Shown: piece after piece, positions 42,301-55,200 of the stretch
Numbering within the stretch: position 1 is the stretch's first letter
How the letters are laid out: the number at the start of each line of letters is the position of its first letter
Assembly (NCBI RefSeq): GCF_051020955.1
Contig: NW_027476827.1
Location: forward strand, 62,001 to 126,000
Length of the DNA stretch: 64,000 nucleotides
Direction of reading: 5' to 3'
DNA from: Megalopta genalis
Taxonomy: Eukaryota > Arthropoda > Insecta > Hymenoptera > Halictidae
Translations under genes and position numbers: made by a program
Notes under the pieces: generated by a model
Told to the model about the DNA's origin: nothing
The model's database searches: none
Seen by the model: only the letters and a program-made list of their open reading frames with translations

Positions 42301-45300
42301 TTAGCTTCAAATCCATGAGAAACACATGATGTAGCTTCAAATCAATGCGATGTAGAAAGATTAGCTTCAAATCCATGCGAAACAAATGATTTAGCTTGAA
42401 ATACTTGCGATATAAGTGATATAGCTTCAAATGTTGGCGAAAAAAATGAGTTACCTTCAAATCCATGCGAAACACATTATGTAGCTTCAAATCAATGCGA
42501 TGTATAAGGTTTAGCTTCAAATCCAAGCGAAACAAATGATTTAGCTTCAAATACTTGCGATATAAGTGACATAGCTTCAAATGTTGGCGCAATTAACGAG
42601 ATACCTTCAAATCCATGCGAAACACATGATGTAGCTTCAAATACTTGCGATATAAGTGAATTAGTTTCAAATGCTGTCGAAATAAACCAGTTACCTTCAT
42701 ATCCATGCGAAACACATGATGAAGCTTCGAATCCATGCGAAACAAATTATTTAGCTTCAAATACTTGCGATATAAGTGATATAGTTTCAAATGCTGCTGA
42801 AATAATCGAGTTAGCTTCAAATCCATTCGAAACATATGATGTAGCTTCAAATCAATGCGATGTAGAAGGTTTAGCTTCAAATCCATGCGAAACAAATGAT
42901 TTAGTTTCAAATACTTGCGATATAAGTAATATAGCTTAAAATGCTGGCAAAATAATCGAGTTAGCTTCAAATGCATGCGAAACACATGATGTAGCTTCAA
43001 ATCAATGCGATGTAGAAAGAATAGCTTCAAATCCATGCGAAACACATTATGTAGCTTCAAATCAATGCGATGTAGATGGTTTAGCTTCAAATCCATGCGA
43101 AACAAATTATTTAGCTTCAAATATTTGCGATATAAGTAATATAGCTGGAAATGCTGGCGAAAAACTCGAGTTAGATTCAAAAACTAAGCGAAACATATGA
43201 TGTAGCTTCAAATCAATGCGATGTAGAAGGTTTGCTTCAAATCCAGGCGAATCAAATGATTTAGCTTCAAATACTGGTCAAACCAACGAGTTAGTTTCAA
43301 ATCCATGCGAAACACATGATGTTGCTTCAAATCAATGCGATGTATAAGGTTTAGTTTCAACTCCATGCGAAACAAATGATTTAGCTTCAAATCAATACGA
43401 TGTTGATGGTTCAGTTTCCAATCCACGCGAGACAAATGATTTAGCTTCAAATACTTGCGATATAAGTGATATAGTTTCAAATGCTGCTGAAATAATCGAG
43501 TTAGCTTCAAATCCATTCGAAACATATGATGCAGCTTCAAATCAATGCGATGTAGAAGGTTTAGCTTCAAATCCATGAGAAACAAATGATTTAGCTTCAA
43601 ATACTTGCGATATAAGTGATATAGCTTCAAATGCTGGCGAAATAAACGAGTTAGCTTCAAATCCACGCGAAACACATGATGTAGCTTCAAATGTATAAGG
43701 TTTAGCTTCAAATCCATGCGAAACAAATTATTTAGCTTCAAATACTTGCGACGTAAGTGATGTGGCTTCATATGCAGGCGAAGCAAACGAGTTACCTTCA
43801 AATCCATGCGAAACACATGATGTAGCTTCAAATCAATACAATGTAGAAAGATTAGTTTCAAATCCATGCGAAACACATGATGTTGCTTCAAATCAATGCG
43901 ATGTATAAGGTTTAGTTTCAACTCCATGCGAAACAAATGATTTAGCTTCAAATACTTGCGATATAAGTGATATAGCTTCAAATGCTGGCGAAATAATCGA
44001 GTTAGCTTCAAATCCATGCGAAACACATGATGTAGCTTCAAATCAATGCGATGTAGAAAGATTAGCTTCAAATCCATGCGAAACACATGATGTTACTTCA
44101 AATCAATGCGATGTATAAGGTTTACCTTCTACTCCATGCGAAACAAATGATTTAGCTTCAAATACTTGCGATATAAGTGATATAGCTTCAAATGCTGGCG
44201 AAATAAACGAGTTAGCTTCAAATCCATGCGAAACACATGATGTAGCTTCAAATCAATGCGATGTAGATTATTTAGCTATTCAAGTCCATGCGAAACAAAT
44301 GATTTAGATTCAAATACTTGCGATATAAGTCATATAGCTTAAAATGCTGGCAAAATAATCGAGTTAGCTTCAAATCCATGCGAAACACATGATGTAGCTT
44401 CAAATCAATGCGATGTAGAAAGAATAGCTTCAAATCCATGCGAAACACATTATGTAGCTTCAAATCAATGCGATGTATAACGTTTATCTTCAAATCCAAG
44501 CGGAACAAATGATTTAGCTTCAAATACCTGCGATATAAGTAAATTAGTTTCAAATGCTGTCGAAATAAACCAGTTACCTTCATAAGCATGGGAAACACAT
44601 GATGAAGCTTCAAATCCATGCGAAACAAATTATTTAGCTTAGAATACTTGCGATATAAGTGATATAGTTTTAAATGCTGGCGAAATAATCGAGTTAGATT
44701 CAAATCCATGCGAAACACATGATGTTGCTTCAAATCAATGCGATGTATAAGGTTTAGCTTCAACTCCATGCGAAACAAATGATTTAGCTTCAAATACTTG
44801 CGATATAAGTGATGTAGCTTCAAATGCTGGCGAAATAAACGAGTTACCTTCAAATCCATGCGAAACACATGATGTAGCTTCAAATCAATGCGATGTAGAT
44901 GGTTTAGCTTCAAATCCATGCGAAACAAATTATTTAGCTTCAAATACTTGCGATATAAGTAATATAGCTGCAAATGCTGGCGAAATACTCGAGTTAGATT
45001 CAAAAACTAAGCGAAACATATGATGTAGCTTCAAATCAATGCGATGTAGAAGGTTTGCTTCAAATCCAGGCGAAACAAATGATTTAGCTTCAAATACTGG
45101 TCAAACAAACGAGTTAGCTTCAAATCCATGCGAAACACATGATGTAGCTTCAAATCAATGCAATGTAGAATGATTAGATTCAAATTCATGCGATACACAT
45201 GATGTTGCTTCAAATCAATGCGATGTAGAAGGATTAGCTTCAAATACACGCGAAACAAATGATTTAGCTTCAAATACTCGTCAAACAATCGAGTTAGCTT

Positions 45301-46109
45301 CAAATCCATGAGAAACACATGATGTAGCTTCAAATCAATGCGATGTAGAAAGATTAGCTTCAAATCCATGTGAAACACATGATGTTCCCTCAAATCAATG
45401 CGATGTATAAGGTTTAGCTTCTACTCCATGCGAAACAAATGATTTAGCTTCAAATACTTGCGATATAAGTGATATAGCTTTAAATGCTGGCGAAATAAAC
45501 GAGTTAACTTCAAATCCATGCGAAACACATGATGTAGCTGCAAATCAATGCGATGTAGATTATTTAGCTATTCAAGTCCATGCGAAAGAAATGATTTAGC
45601 TTCAAATACTTGCGATATAAGTAATATAGCTTAAAATGCTGGCAAAATAATCGAGTTAGATTCAAAAACTAAGCGAAACGTATGATGTAGCTTCAAATCA
45701 ATGCGATGTAGAAGGTTTAGCTTCAAATCCAGGCGAAACAAATGATTTAGCTTCACATACTGGTCAAACAAACGAGTTAGCTTCAAATCCATGCGAAACA
45801 AATGATGTAGCTTCAAATCAATGCGATGTAGAAAGATTAGCTTCAAATCCATGCAAAACAGATGATGTTGCTTCAATTCAATGCGATGTATAAGGTTTAG
45901 CTTCAACTCCATTCGAAACAAATGATTTAGCTTCAAATACTTGCGATATAAGTGATACAGCTACAAATGCTGGCTAAATAAACGAGTTACCTTCAAATAC
46001 ATGCGAAACACATGATGTAGCTTCAAATCAATGCGATGTAGATGGTTTAGCTTCAAATCCAAGCGAAACAAATGATTTAGCTTCAAATCAATAGGATGTA
46101 GAAGGTTTA

Positions 46110-49100
46110 GCTTCAAATCCATGCGAAACAAATGATTTGGCTTCAAATACTTGCGTTATAAGTGATATAGCTTCAAATGGTGGCGAAATAAACGAGTTAG
46201 CTTCAAATCCATGAGAAAAATATTACGTAGCATCAAATTTAATGCGATGTAGAAGGATTAGTTTCAAATCCATGTTAAACAAATAATTTAGCTTCAAATA
46301 CTTGCGATATAAGTGATATAGCTTGAAATGCTGGCGAAATAATCGAGTTAGCTTCAAATCCAAGCGAAGCACATTATGTAGCTTCAAATCAATGCGATGT
46401 AGGAGGTTTTGCTTCAAATCCAAGCGAAACAAATAATTTAGCTTCAAATACGTGTCAAACAAACGAGTTACCATCAAATCCATGCGAAACACATGATGTA
46501 GCTTCAAATCAATGCGACGTAGATGGTTTAGCTTGAAATTCATGCGAAACAAATGATTTAGTTTCAAATACTTGCGATATAAGTGATATTGCTTGAAATG
46601 CTGGCGAAATAATCGAGTTAGCTTCAAATCCAAGCGAAGGACATTATGTAGCTTCAAATCAATGCGATGTAGAAGGTTTTGCTTCAAATCCAAGCGAAGC
46701 AAATAATTTAGCTTCAAATACGTGTCAAAAACAAACGAGTTAGCTACAAATCCATTCGAAACACATGGTGCAGCTCCAAATCAATGCGATGTATAAGGTT
46801 TAGCTTCAAATCCAAGCGAAACAAATGATTTAGCTTCAAATACTTGCGATATAAGTGACATAGTTTCAAATTATGGCGAAATAAACGAGTTAGCTTCAAA
46901 TCCATGCGAAACCAGTGATGTAGCTTCAAATCAATGCGATGTTGAAGGTTTAACTTCATATCCATGTGTAGCAAGCGATTTAACATCAAATACTTGCGAT
47001 ATAAGTTGTCTGGCATCAAATGCTGGCGAAATAATCGAGTTAGCTTCAAATCCAAGCGAAGCACATGATGTATCTTCAAATCAATGCGATGTAGAAAGAT
47101 TAGCTTCAAATCCATGCGAAACACATGATGTTCCTTCAAATCAATGCGATGTATAAGGTCTAGCTTCTACTCCATGCGAAACAAATGATTTAGCTTCATA
47201 CACTTGCGATATAAGTGATATAGCTTCAAATGCTGGCAAAATAAACGAGTTAGGTTCAAATCCACGCGAAACACATGTTGTAGCTTCAAATGTATAAGGT
47301 TTAGCATCAAATCCATGCGAAACACATGATGGAGCATCAAATCTATGCGATGTAGAAAGATTAGCTTCAAATCCATGCGAAACACATGATGTTACTTCAA
47401 ATCAATGCGATGTTTAAGGTTTACCTTCTACTCCATGCGAAACAAATGATTTAGCTTCAAATACTTGCGATATAAGTGATATAGCTTCAAATGCTGGCGA
47501 AATAAACGAGTTAGCTTCAAATCCATGCGAAACACATGATGTAGCTTCAAATCAATGCGATGTAGATTATTTAGCTATTCAAGTCCATGCGAAACAAATG
47601 ATTTAGTTTCAAATACTTGCGATATAAGTAATATGGCTTAAAATGCTGGCAAAATAATCGAGATAGCTTCAAATCCATGCGAAACACATGATGTAGCTTC
47701 AAATCAAAGCGATGTAGAAAGAATAGCATCAAATCCATGCGAAACACATTATGTAGCTTCAAATCAATGCGATGTATAAGGTTTAGCTTCAAATCCAAGC
47801 GGAACAAATGATTTAGCTTCAAATACTTGCGATATAAGTGATATAGTTTTAAATGCTGGCGAAATAATCGAGTTAGATTCAAATCCATGCGAACCACATG
47901 ATGTTGCTTCAAATCAATGCGATGAATAAGGTTTAGCTTCAACTCCATGCGAAAAAAATTATTTAGCTTCAAATAGTTGCGATATAAGTGATATAGCTTC
48001 AAGTGCTGGCGAAATAAACGAGTTAAGTTCAAATCCATGCGAAACACATGATGTAGCTGCAAATCAATGCGATGTAGAAAGATTAGCTTCAAATCCATGC
48101 GAAACACATGATGTTGCTTCAATTCAATGCGATGTAGATGGTTTAGCTTCAAATCCAAGAGAAACAAATGATTTGGCTTCAAATACTTGCGATATAAGTG
48201 ATATAGCTTCAAATGGTGGCGAAATAAACGAGTTAGCTGCAAATCCATGAGAAAAACACATGATGTTGCTTCAAATCAATGCGATGTATAAGGTTTAGCT
48301 TCAACTCCATGCGAAACAAATGATTTAGCTTCAAACACTTGCGATATAAGTGATATAGCTTCAAATGCTGGCGAAATAAACGAGTTACCTTCAAATCCAT
48401 GCGAAACACATGATGTAGCTTCAAATCAATGCGACGTAGATGGTTTAGCTTGAAATTCATGCGAAACAAATGATTTAGTTTCAAATACTTGCGATATAAG
48501 TTGTCTAGCATCAAATGCTGGCGAAATAAACGAGTTAGCTTCAAATCCATGCGAAACACATGATGTAGCTTCAAATCAATGCGATGTAGAAGGTATGGCT
48601 TCAGATCCACGGGAAACAAATGATTTAGCTTCAAATACTTGCGATATAAGTGATATAGTTTCAAATGCTGGTGAAATAATCGTGTTAGCTTCAAATCCAT
48701 GAGAAACACATGATGTAGCTTCAAATCAATGCGATGTAGAAAGATTAGCTTCAAATACATGTGAAACACATGATGTTCCTTCAAATCAATGCGATGTATA
48801 AGGTTTAGCTTCTACTCCATGCGAAACAAATGATTTAGCTTCAAATACTTGCGATATAAGTGATATAGCTACAAATGCTGGCGAAATAAACGAGTTAACT
48901 TCAAATCCATGCGAAACACATGATGTAACTTCAAATCAATGCGATGTAGATGGTTTAGAATCAAATCCATGCGAAACAAATGATTTAGCTTCAAATACTT
49001 GCGATATAAGTGATACAGTTTCAAATTATGGCGAAATAATCGAGTTAGCTTCAAATCCATGCGAAACACATGATGTAACTTCAAATCAATGCGATGTAGA

Positions 49101-50470
49101 AGGTTTGGCTTCAGATCCACGGGAAACAAATGATTTAGCTTCAAATACTTGCGATATAAGTGATATAGCTTCAAATTCTGGCGAAATAATGGAGTTAGCT
49201 TCAAGTCCATGCGAAACCAATGATGTAGCTTCAAATCAATGCGATGTTGAAGGTTTAACTTCAAATCCAAGTGTAGCAAGCGATTTAACTTCTAATACTT
49301 GCGATATAAGTTGTCTAGCATCAAATGCTGGCGAAATAATCGTGTTAGCTTCAAATCCATGCGAAACACATGATGTAGTTTCAAATCAATGCGATGTAGC
49401 TGGTTTAGATTCAAATCCATGCGAAACAAATGATTTAGCTTCAAATACTTGCGATGTAAGTTATATAGCTTCAAATGCTGGCGAAATAAACGAGTTAGCT
49501 TCAAATCCATGCGAAACACATGATGTAGCTTCAAATCAATGCGATGTAGAAGGTTTAGCTTCTAATCCATGCGAAACAAATTATTTAGCTTCAAATACTT
49601 GCGTTATAAGTGATATAGTTTCAAATTATGGCGAAATAATCGAGTTAGCTTCAAATCCATGCGAAACATATGATGTAACTTCAAATCAATGCGATGTAGA
49701 TGGTTTAGAATCAAATCCATGCGAAACAAATAATTTAGCTTCAAATACTTGCGATATAAGTGATACAGTTTCAAATTATGGCGAAATAATCGAGTTAGCT
49801 TCAAATCCATGCGAAACACATGATGTAACTTCAAATCAATGCGATGTAGAAGGTTTGGCTCCAGATCCACGGGAAACAAATGATTTCGCTTCAAATACTT
49901 GCGATATAAGTGATATAGCTTCAAATTCTGGCGAAATAATCGAGCTAGCTTCAACTCCATGCGAAACCAATGATGTAGCTTCAAATCAATGCGATGTTGA
50001 AGGTTTAACTTCATATCCAAGTGTAGCAAGCGATTTAACTTCAAATACTTGCGATATAATTTGTCTAGCATCAAATGCTGGCGAAATAAACGAGTTAGAT
50101 TCAAATCCATGCGAAACACATGATGTAGCTTCAAATCAATGCGATGTATAAGGTTTAGCTTCTACTCCATGCGAAACAAATGATTTAGCTTCAAATACTG
50201 GCGATATAAGTGATATAGTTTCAAATGCTGACAAAATAATCGAGTTAGCATCAAATCCATGCGAAACATATGATGTAACTTCAAATCAATGCGATGTAGA
50301 TGGTTTAGAATCATATCCATGCGAAACAAATGATTTAGCTTCAAATACTTGCGATATAAGTGATATAGCTGCAAAAGCTGGCGAAATAAACGAGTTAGCT
50401 TCAAATCCATGCGAAACACATGATGTAGCTTCAAATCAATGCAGTGTAGAAAGTTTAGCTTCAAATCCAC
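46110..50470 (+). repeat. ~4.4-kb duplicated block, left copy
   Basis: This block matches 50757-56240. The offset is 4,647 bp at the start (anchor ATTACGTAGCATCAAAT followed by an extra T), 4,880 after the first insertion, 4,878 after a two-base difference near 46728, then 5,174, and 5,774 from about 48500 to the end (anchor CAATGCAGTGTAGAAAG at 50437 and 56211). It carries one 21-bp monomer (47283), one 32-bp monomer (47574) and a 32-bp P monomer with GAGAAAAACACATG (about 48236). Confidence 0.87.
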
Positions 50471-51027
50471 GCGAAACAAATGATTTAGCTTCAAATACTT
50501 GCGATATAAGTAATATAGCTTCAAATGCTGGCGAAATAATCGAGTTAGCTTCAAATCCATGCGAAACACATGATGTAGCTTCAAATCAATGCGATGTAGA
50601 AAGATTAGCTTCAAATCCATGCGAAACAAATTATTTAGCTTCAAATACTTGCGTATAAGTGATACAGTTTCAAATTATGGCGAAATAATCGAGTTAGCTT
50701 CAAATCCATGCGAAACACATGATGTAACTTCAAATCAATGCGATGAATAAGGTTTAGCTTCAACTCCATGCGAAACAAATGATTTGGCTTCAAATACTTG
50801 CGTTATAAGTGATATAGCTTCAAATGGTGGCGAAATAAACGAGTTAGCTTCAAATCCATGAGAAAAATATTACGTAGCATCAAATTTAATGCGATGTAGA
50901 AGGATTAGTTTCAAATCCATGTTAAACAAATAATTTAGCTTCAAATACTTGCGATATAAGTAATATAGCTTCAAATGCTGGAGAAATAATCGAGTTAGCT
51001 TCAAATCCATGCGAAACACATGATGTA

Positions 51028-51050
51028 GCTTCAAATATTTAATTGATATA
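51028..51050 (+). repeat. Truncated 23-bp monomer at a rearrangement junction
   Basis: The monomer reads GCTTCAAATATTTAATTGATATA before the next GCTTC, seven bases short, and is unlike any other monomer seen. It lies inside an insertion present only in the right copy of the 46-56 kb duplication. It probably marks an exchange between misaligned monomers or a repaired break. Confidence 0.75.
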
Positions 51051-52181
51051 GCTTCAAATGCAGGCGAAACAAACGCTTGAACTTCAAATCCATGCGAATC
51101 ACATAATTTAGCTTCACATTCATGCGAAACACATGGTTTAGCTTGAAATTCATGCGAAACAAATGATTTAGTTTCAAATACTTGCGATATAAGTGATATA
51201 GCTTGAAATGCTGGCGAAATAATCGAGTTAGCTTCAAATCCAAGCGAAGCACATTATGTAGCTTCAAATCAATGCGATGTAGAAGGTTTTGCTTCAAATC
51301 CAAGCGAAACAAATAATTTAGCTTCAAATACGTGTCAAACAAACGAGTTACCATCAAATCCATGCGAAACACATGATGTAGCTTCAAATCAATGCGACGT
51401 AGATGGTTTAGCTTGAAATTCATGCGAAACAAATGATTTAGTTTCAAATACTTGCGATATAAGTGATATAGCTTGAAATGCTGGCGAAATAATCGAGTTA
51501 GCTTCAAATCCAAGCGAAGGACATTATGTAGCTTCAAATCAATGCGATGTAGAAGGTTTTGCTTCAAATCCAAGCGAAGCAAATAATTTAGCTTCAAATA
51601 CGTGTCAAACAAACGAGTTAGCTACAAATCCATTCGAAACACATGGTGCAGCTCCAAATCAATGCGATGTATAAGGTTTAGCTTCAAATCCAAACGAAAC
51701 AAATGATTTAGCTTCAAATACTTGCGATATAAGTGACATAGTTTCAAATTATGGCGAAATAAACGAGTTAGCTTCAAATCCATGCGAAACCAGTGATGTA
51801 GCTTCAAATCAATGCGATGTTGAAGGTTTAACTTCATATCCATGTGTAGCAAGCGATTTAACATCAAATACTTGCGATATAAGTTGTCTGGCATCAAATG
51901 CTGGCGAAATAATCGAGTTAGCTTCAAATCCAAGCGAAGCACATGATGTAGCTTCAAATCAATGCGATGTAGAAAGATTAGCTTCAAATCCATGCGAAAC
52001 ACATGATGTTCCTTCAAATCAATGCGATGTATAAGGTCTAGCTTCTACTCCATGCGAAACAAATGATTTAGCTTCATACACTTGCGATATAAGTGATATA
52101 GCTTCAAATGCTGGCGAAATAAACGAGTTGGCTTCAAATCCACGCGAAACACATGATGTAGCTTCAAATGTATAAGGTTTA

Positions 52182-52216
52182 GCTTCAAATCCATGCGAAA
52201 CAAATTATTATATTTA
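52182..52216 (+). repeat. Extended 35-bp monomer
   Basis: An N-type monomer ends ACAAATTATTATATTTA, five bases longer than standard through a local ATTAT/TAT duplication. It directly follows the 21-bp monomer at 52161 and lies in the ~296-bp insertion of the right duplicated block. It is seen only once. Confidence 0.8.
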
Positions 52217-55200
52217 GCTTCAAATACTTGCGCCGTAAGTGATGTAGCTTCATATGCAGGCGAAGCAAACGAGTTGGCTTCAAATCCATGCGAAACACAT
52301 GATGTAGCTTCAAATCAATGCGATGTATAAGGTTTAGCTTCAAATCCATGAGAAACAAACGATTTAGCTTCAAATACTTGCGATATAAGTGATATAGCTT
52401 CAAATGCTGGCAAAATAAACGAGTTAGGTTCAAATCCACGCGAAACACATGTTGTAGCTTCAAATGTATAAGGTTTAGCATCAAATCCATGCGAAACACA
52501 TGATGGAGCATCAAATCTATGCGATGTAGAAAGATTAGCTTCAAATCCATGCGAAACACATGATGTTACTTCAAATCAATGCGATGTTTAAGGTTTACCT
52601 TCTACTCCATGCGAAACAAATGATTTAGCTTCAAATACTTGCGATATAAGTGATATAGCTTCAAATGCTGGCGAAGTAAACGAGTTAGCTTCAAATCCAT
52701 GCGAAACACATGATGTAGCTTCAAATCAATGCGATGTAGATTATTTAGCTATTCAAGTCCATGCGAAACAAATGATTTAGTTTCAAATACTTGCGATATA
52801 AGTAATATGGCTTAAAATGCTGGCAAAATAATCGAGATAGCTTCAAATCCATGCGAAACACATGATGTAGCTTCAAATCAAAGCGATGTAGAAAGAATAG
52901 CTTCAAATCCATGCGAAACACATTATGTAGCTTCAAATCAATGCGATGTATAAGGTTTAGCTTCAAATCCAAGCGGAACAAATGATTTAGCTTCAAATAC
53001 TTGCGATATAAGTGATATAGTTTTAAATGCTGGCGAAATAATCGAGTTAGATTCAAATCCATGCGAAACACATGATGTTGCTTCAAATCAATGCGATGAA
53101 TAAGGTTTAGCTTCAACTCCATGCGAAAAAAATGATTTAGCTTCAAATAGTTGCGATATAAGTGATATAGCTTCAAGTGCTGGCGAAATAAACGAGTTAA
53201 GTTCAAATCCATGCGAAACACATGATGTAGCTGCAAATCAATGCGATGTAGAAAGATTAGCTTCAAATCCATGCGAAACACATGATGTTGCTTCAATTCA
53301 ATGCGATGTAGATGGTTTAGCTTCAAATCCAAGAGAAACAAATGATTTGGCTTCAAATACTTGCGATATAAGTGATATAGCTTCAAATGGTGGCGAAATA
53401 AACGAGTTAGCTGCAAATCCATGAGAACAACACATGATGTTGCTTCAAATCAATGCGATGTATAAGGTTTAGCTTCAACTCCATGCGAAACAAATGATTT
53501 AGCTTCAAACACTTGCGATATAAGTGATATAGCTTCAAATGCTGGCGAAATAAACGAGTTACCTTCAAATCCATGCGAAACACATGATGTAGCTTCAAAT
53601 CAATGCGACGTAGATGGTTTAGCTTGAAATTCATGCGAAACAAATGATTTAGTTTCAAATACTTGCGATATAAGTGATATAGCTTGAAATGCTGGCGAAA
53701 TAAACGAGTTAGCTTCAAATCCATGCGAAACACATGATGTAGCTTCAAATCAATGCGATGTAGAAGGTTTAGCTTCTAATCCAAGCGAAACAAATTATTT
53801 AGCTTCAAATACTTGCGTTATAAGTGATATAGTTTCAAATTATGGCGAAATAATCGAGTTAGCTTCAAATCCATGCGAAACACATGATGTAACTTCAAAT
53901 CAATGCGATGTAGATGGTTTAGCATTAAATCCATGCGAAACAAATGATTTAGCTTCAAATACTTGCGATATAAGTGATACAGTTTCAAATTATGGCGAAA
54001 TAATCGAGTTAGCTTCAAATCCATGCCAAACACATGATGTAACTTCAAATCAATGCGATGTAGAAGGTTTGGCTTCAGATCCACGGGAAACAAATGATTT
54101 AGCTTCAAATACTTGCGATATAAGTGATATAGCTTCAAATTCTGGCGAAATAATCGAGTTAGCTTCAACTCCATGCGAAACCAATGATGTAGCTTCAAAT
54201 CAATGCGATGTTGAAGGTTTAACTTCATATCCAAGTGTAGCAAGCGATTTAACTTCAAATACTTGCGATATAAGTTGTCTAGCATCAAATGCTGGCGAAA
54301 TAAACGAGTTAGCTTCAAATCCATGCGAAACACATGATGTAGCTTCAAATCAATGCGATGTAGAAGGTATGGCTTCAGATCCACGGGAAACAAATGATTT
54401 AGCTTCAAATACTTGCGATATAAGTGATATAGTTTCAAATGCTGGTGAAATAATCGTGTTAGCTTCAAATCCATGAGAAACACATGATGTAGCTTCAAAT
54501 CAATGCGATGTAGAAAGATTAGCTTCAAATACATGTGAAACACATGATGTTCCTTCAAATCAATGCGATGTATAAGGTTTAGCTTCTACTCCATGCGAAA
54601 CAAATGATTTAGCTTCAAATACTTGCGATATAAGTGATATAGCTACAAATGCTGGCGAAATAAACGAGTTAACTTCAAATCCATGCGAAACACATGATGT
54701 AACTTCAAATCAATGCGATGTAGATGGTTTAGAATCAAATCCATGCGAAACAAATGATTTAGCTTCAAATACTTGCGATATAAGTGATACAGTTTCAAAT
54801 TATGGCGAAATAATCGAGTTAGCTTCAAATCCATGCGAAACACATGATGTAACTTCAAATCAATGCGATGTAGAAGGTTTGGCTTCAGATCCACGGGAAA
54901 CAAATGATTTAGCTTCAAATACTTGCGATATAAGTGATATAGCTTCAAATTCTGGCGAAATAATGGAGTTAGCTTCAAGTCCATGCGAAACCAATGATGT
55001 AGCTTCAAATCAATGCGATGTTGAAGGTTTAACTTCAAATCCAAGTGTAGCAAGCGATTTAACTTCAAATACTTGCGATATAAGTTGTCTAGCATCAAAT
55101 GCTGGCGAAATAATCGTGTTAGCTTCAAATCCATGCGAAACACATGATGTAGTTTCAAATCAATGCGATGTAGCTGGTTTAGATTCAAATCCATGCGAAA

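Larger units (their letters stand above)
12128..42603 (+). repeat. A-type monomer with GCGCAATTAACG, fifteen copies
   Basis: This A monomer has GCGCAATTAACG in place of GCGAAATAAACG. Starts are 12128, 14720, 15611, 16292, 16592, 17282, 19103, 21395, 25036, 29290, 33214, 39923, 40223, 41092 and 42574. It usually follows a T monomer ending AAGTGACATA. In many copies a Q monomer with GAAGGTTCAG (GAAGGTGCAG at about 41170) and then an N monomer with CCATCCGG come after. Spacings of 4,254 and 3,924 bp between 25036, 29290 and 33214 define the kilobase repeat. Confidence 0.9.
23075..45055 (+). repeat. Linked 31-bp and 29-bp monomer pair, nine copies
   Basis: A 31-bp monomer reading GATTCAAAAACTAAGCG is followed by a normal-start Q monomer that has lost one base (GAAGGTTTGC instead of GAAGGTTTAGC). 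The +1 and -1 shifts cancel within about 60 bp. The pair starts at 23075, 26968, 28900, 30892, 32824, 35144, 37077, 43174 and 44997. Three further 31-bp monomers at 2820, 45659 and 59833 are not followed by the one-base loss. The unpaired form is therefore likely ancestral, and the pair is the form amplified in the higher-order repeats. Confidence 0.9.
37467..46110 (+). repeat. Mosaic block of variants shared with both flanks
   Basis: This part reuses the marker monomers of 11-37 kb in irregular order. The 21-bp monomer is at 37587, 37818, 38289, 38580, 41602, 41893 and 43684. GCGCAATTAACG-type monomers are at 39923, 40223, 41092 and 42574. The 31-bp monomer is at 43174, 44997 and 45659. A 32-bp monomer with GCTATTCAAG first appears here (39381, 44275, 45567) and is then found only to the right. 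I see no single long period, so the block looks like a junction zone between the two regular neighbourhoods. Confidence 0.75.
11156..52477 (+). repeat. 21-bp short monomer, 33 scattered copies
   Basis: This is a Q-type monomer lacking nine bases (the CAATGCGAT after GCTTCAAAT), so GCTTCAAAT is followed directly by GTATAAGGTTTA. Copies start at 11156, 11297, 13508, 13799, 14930, 15821, 18512, 19613, 19904, 23914, 24715, 25546, 25897, 27478, 27829, 29800, 30301, 31402, 31753, 33724, 34075, 35654, 36006, 37587, 37818, 38289, 38580, 41602, 41893, 43684, 47283, 52161 and 52457. None lies left of 11.1 kb or right of 52.5 kb. Identical breakpoints imply one deletion, probably through the AT shared by both edges, later spread by amplification. 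Confidence 0.93.
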
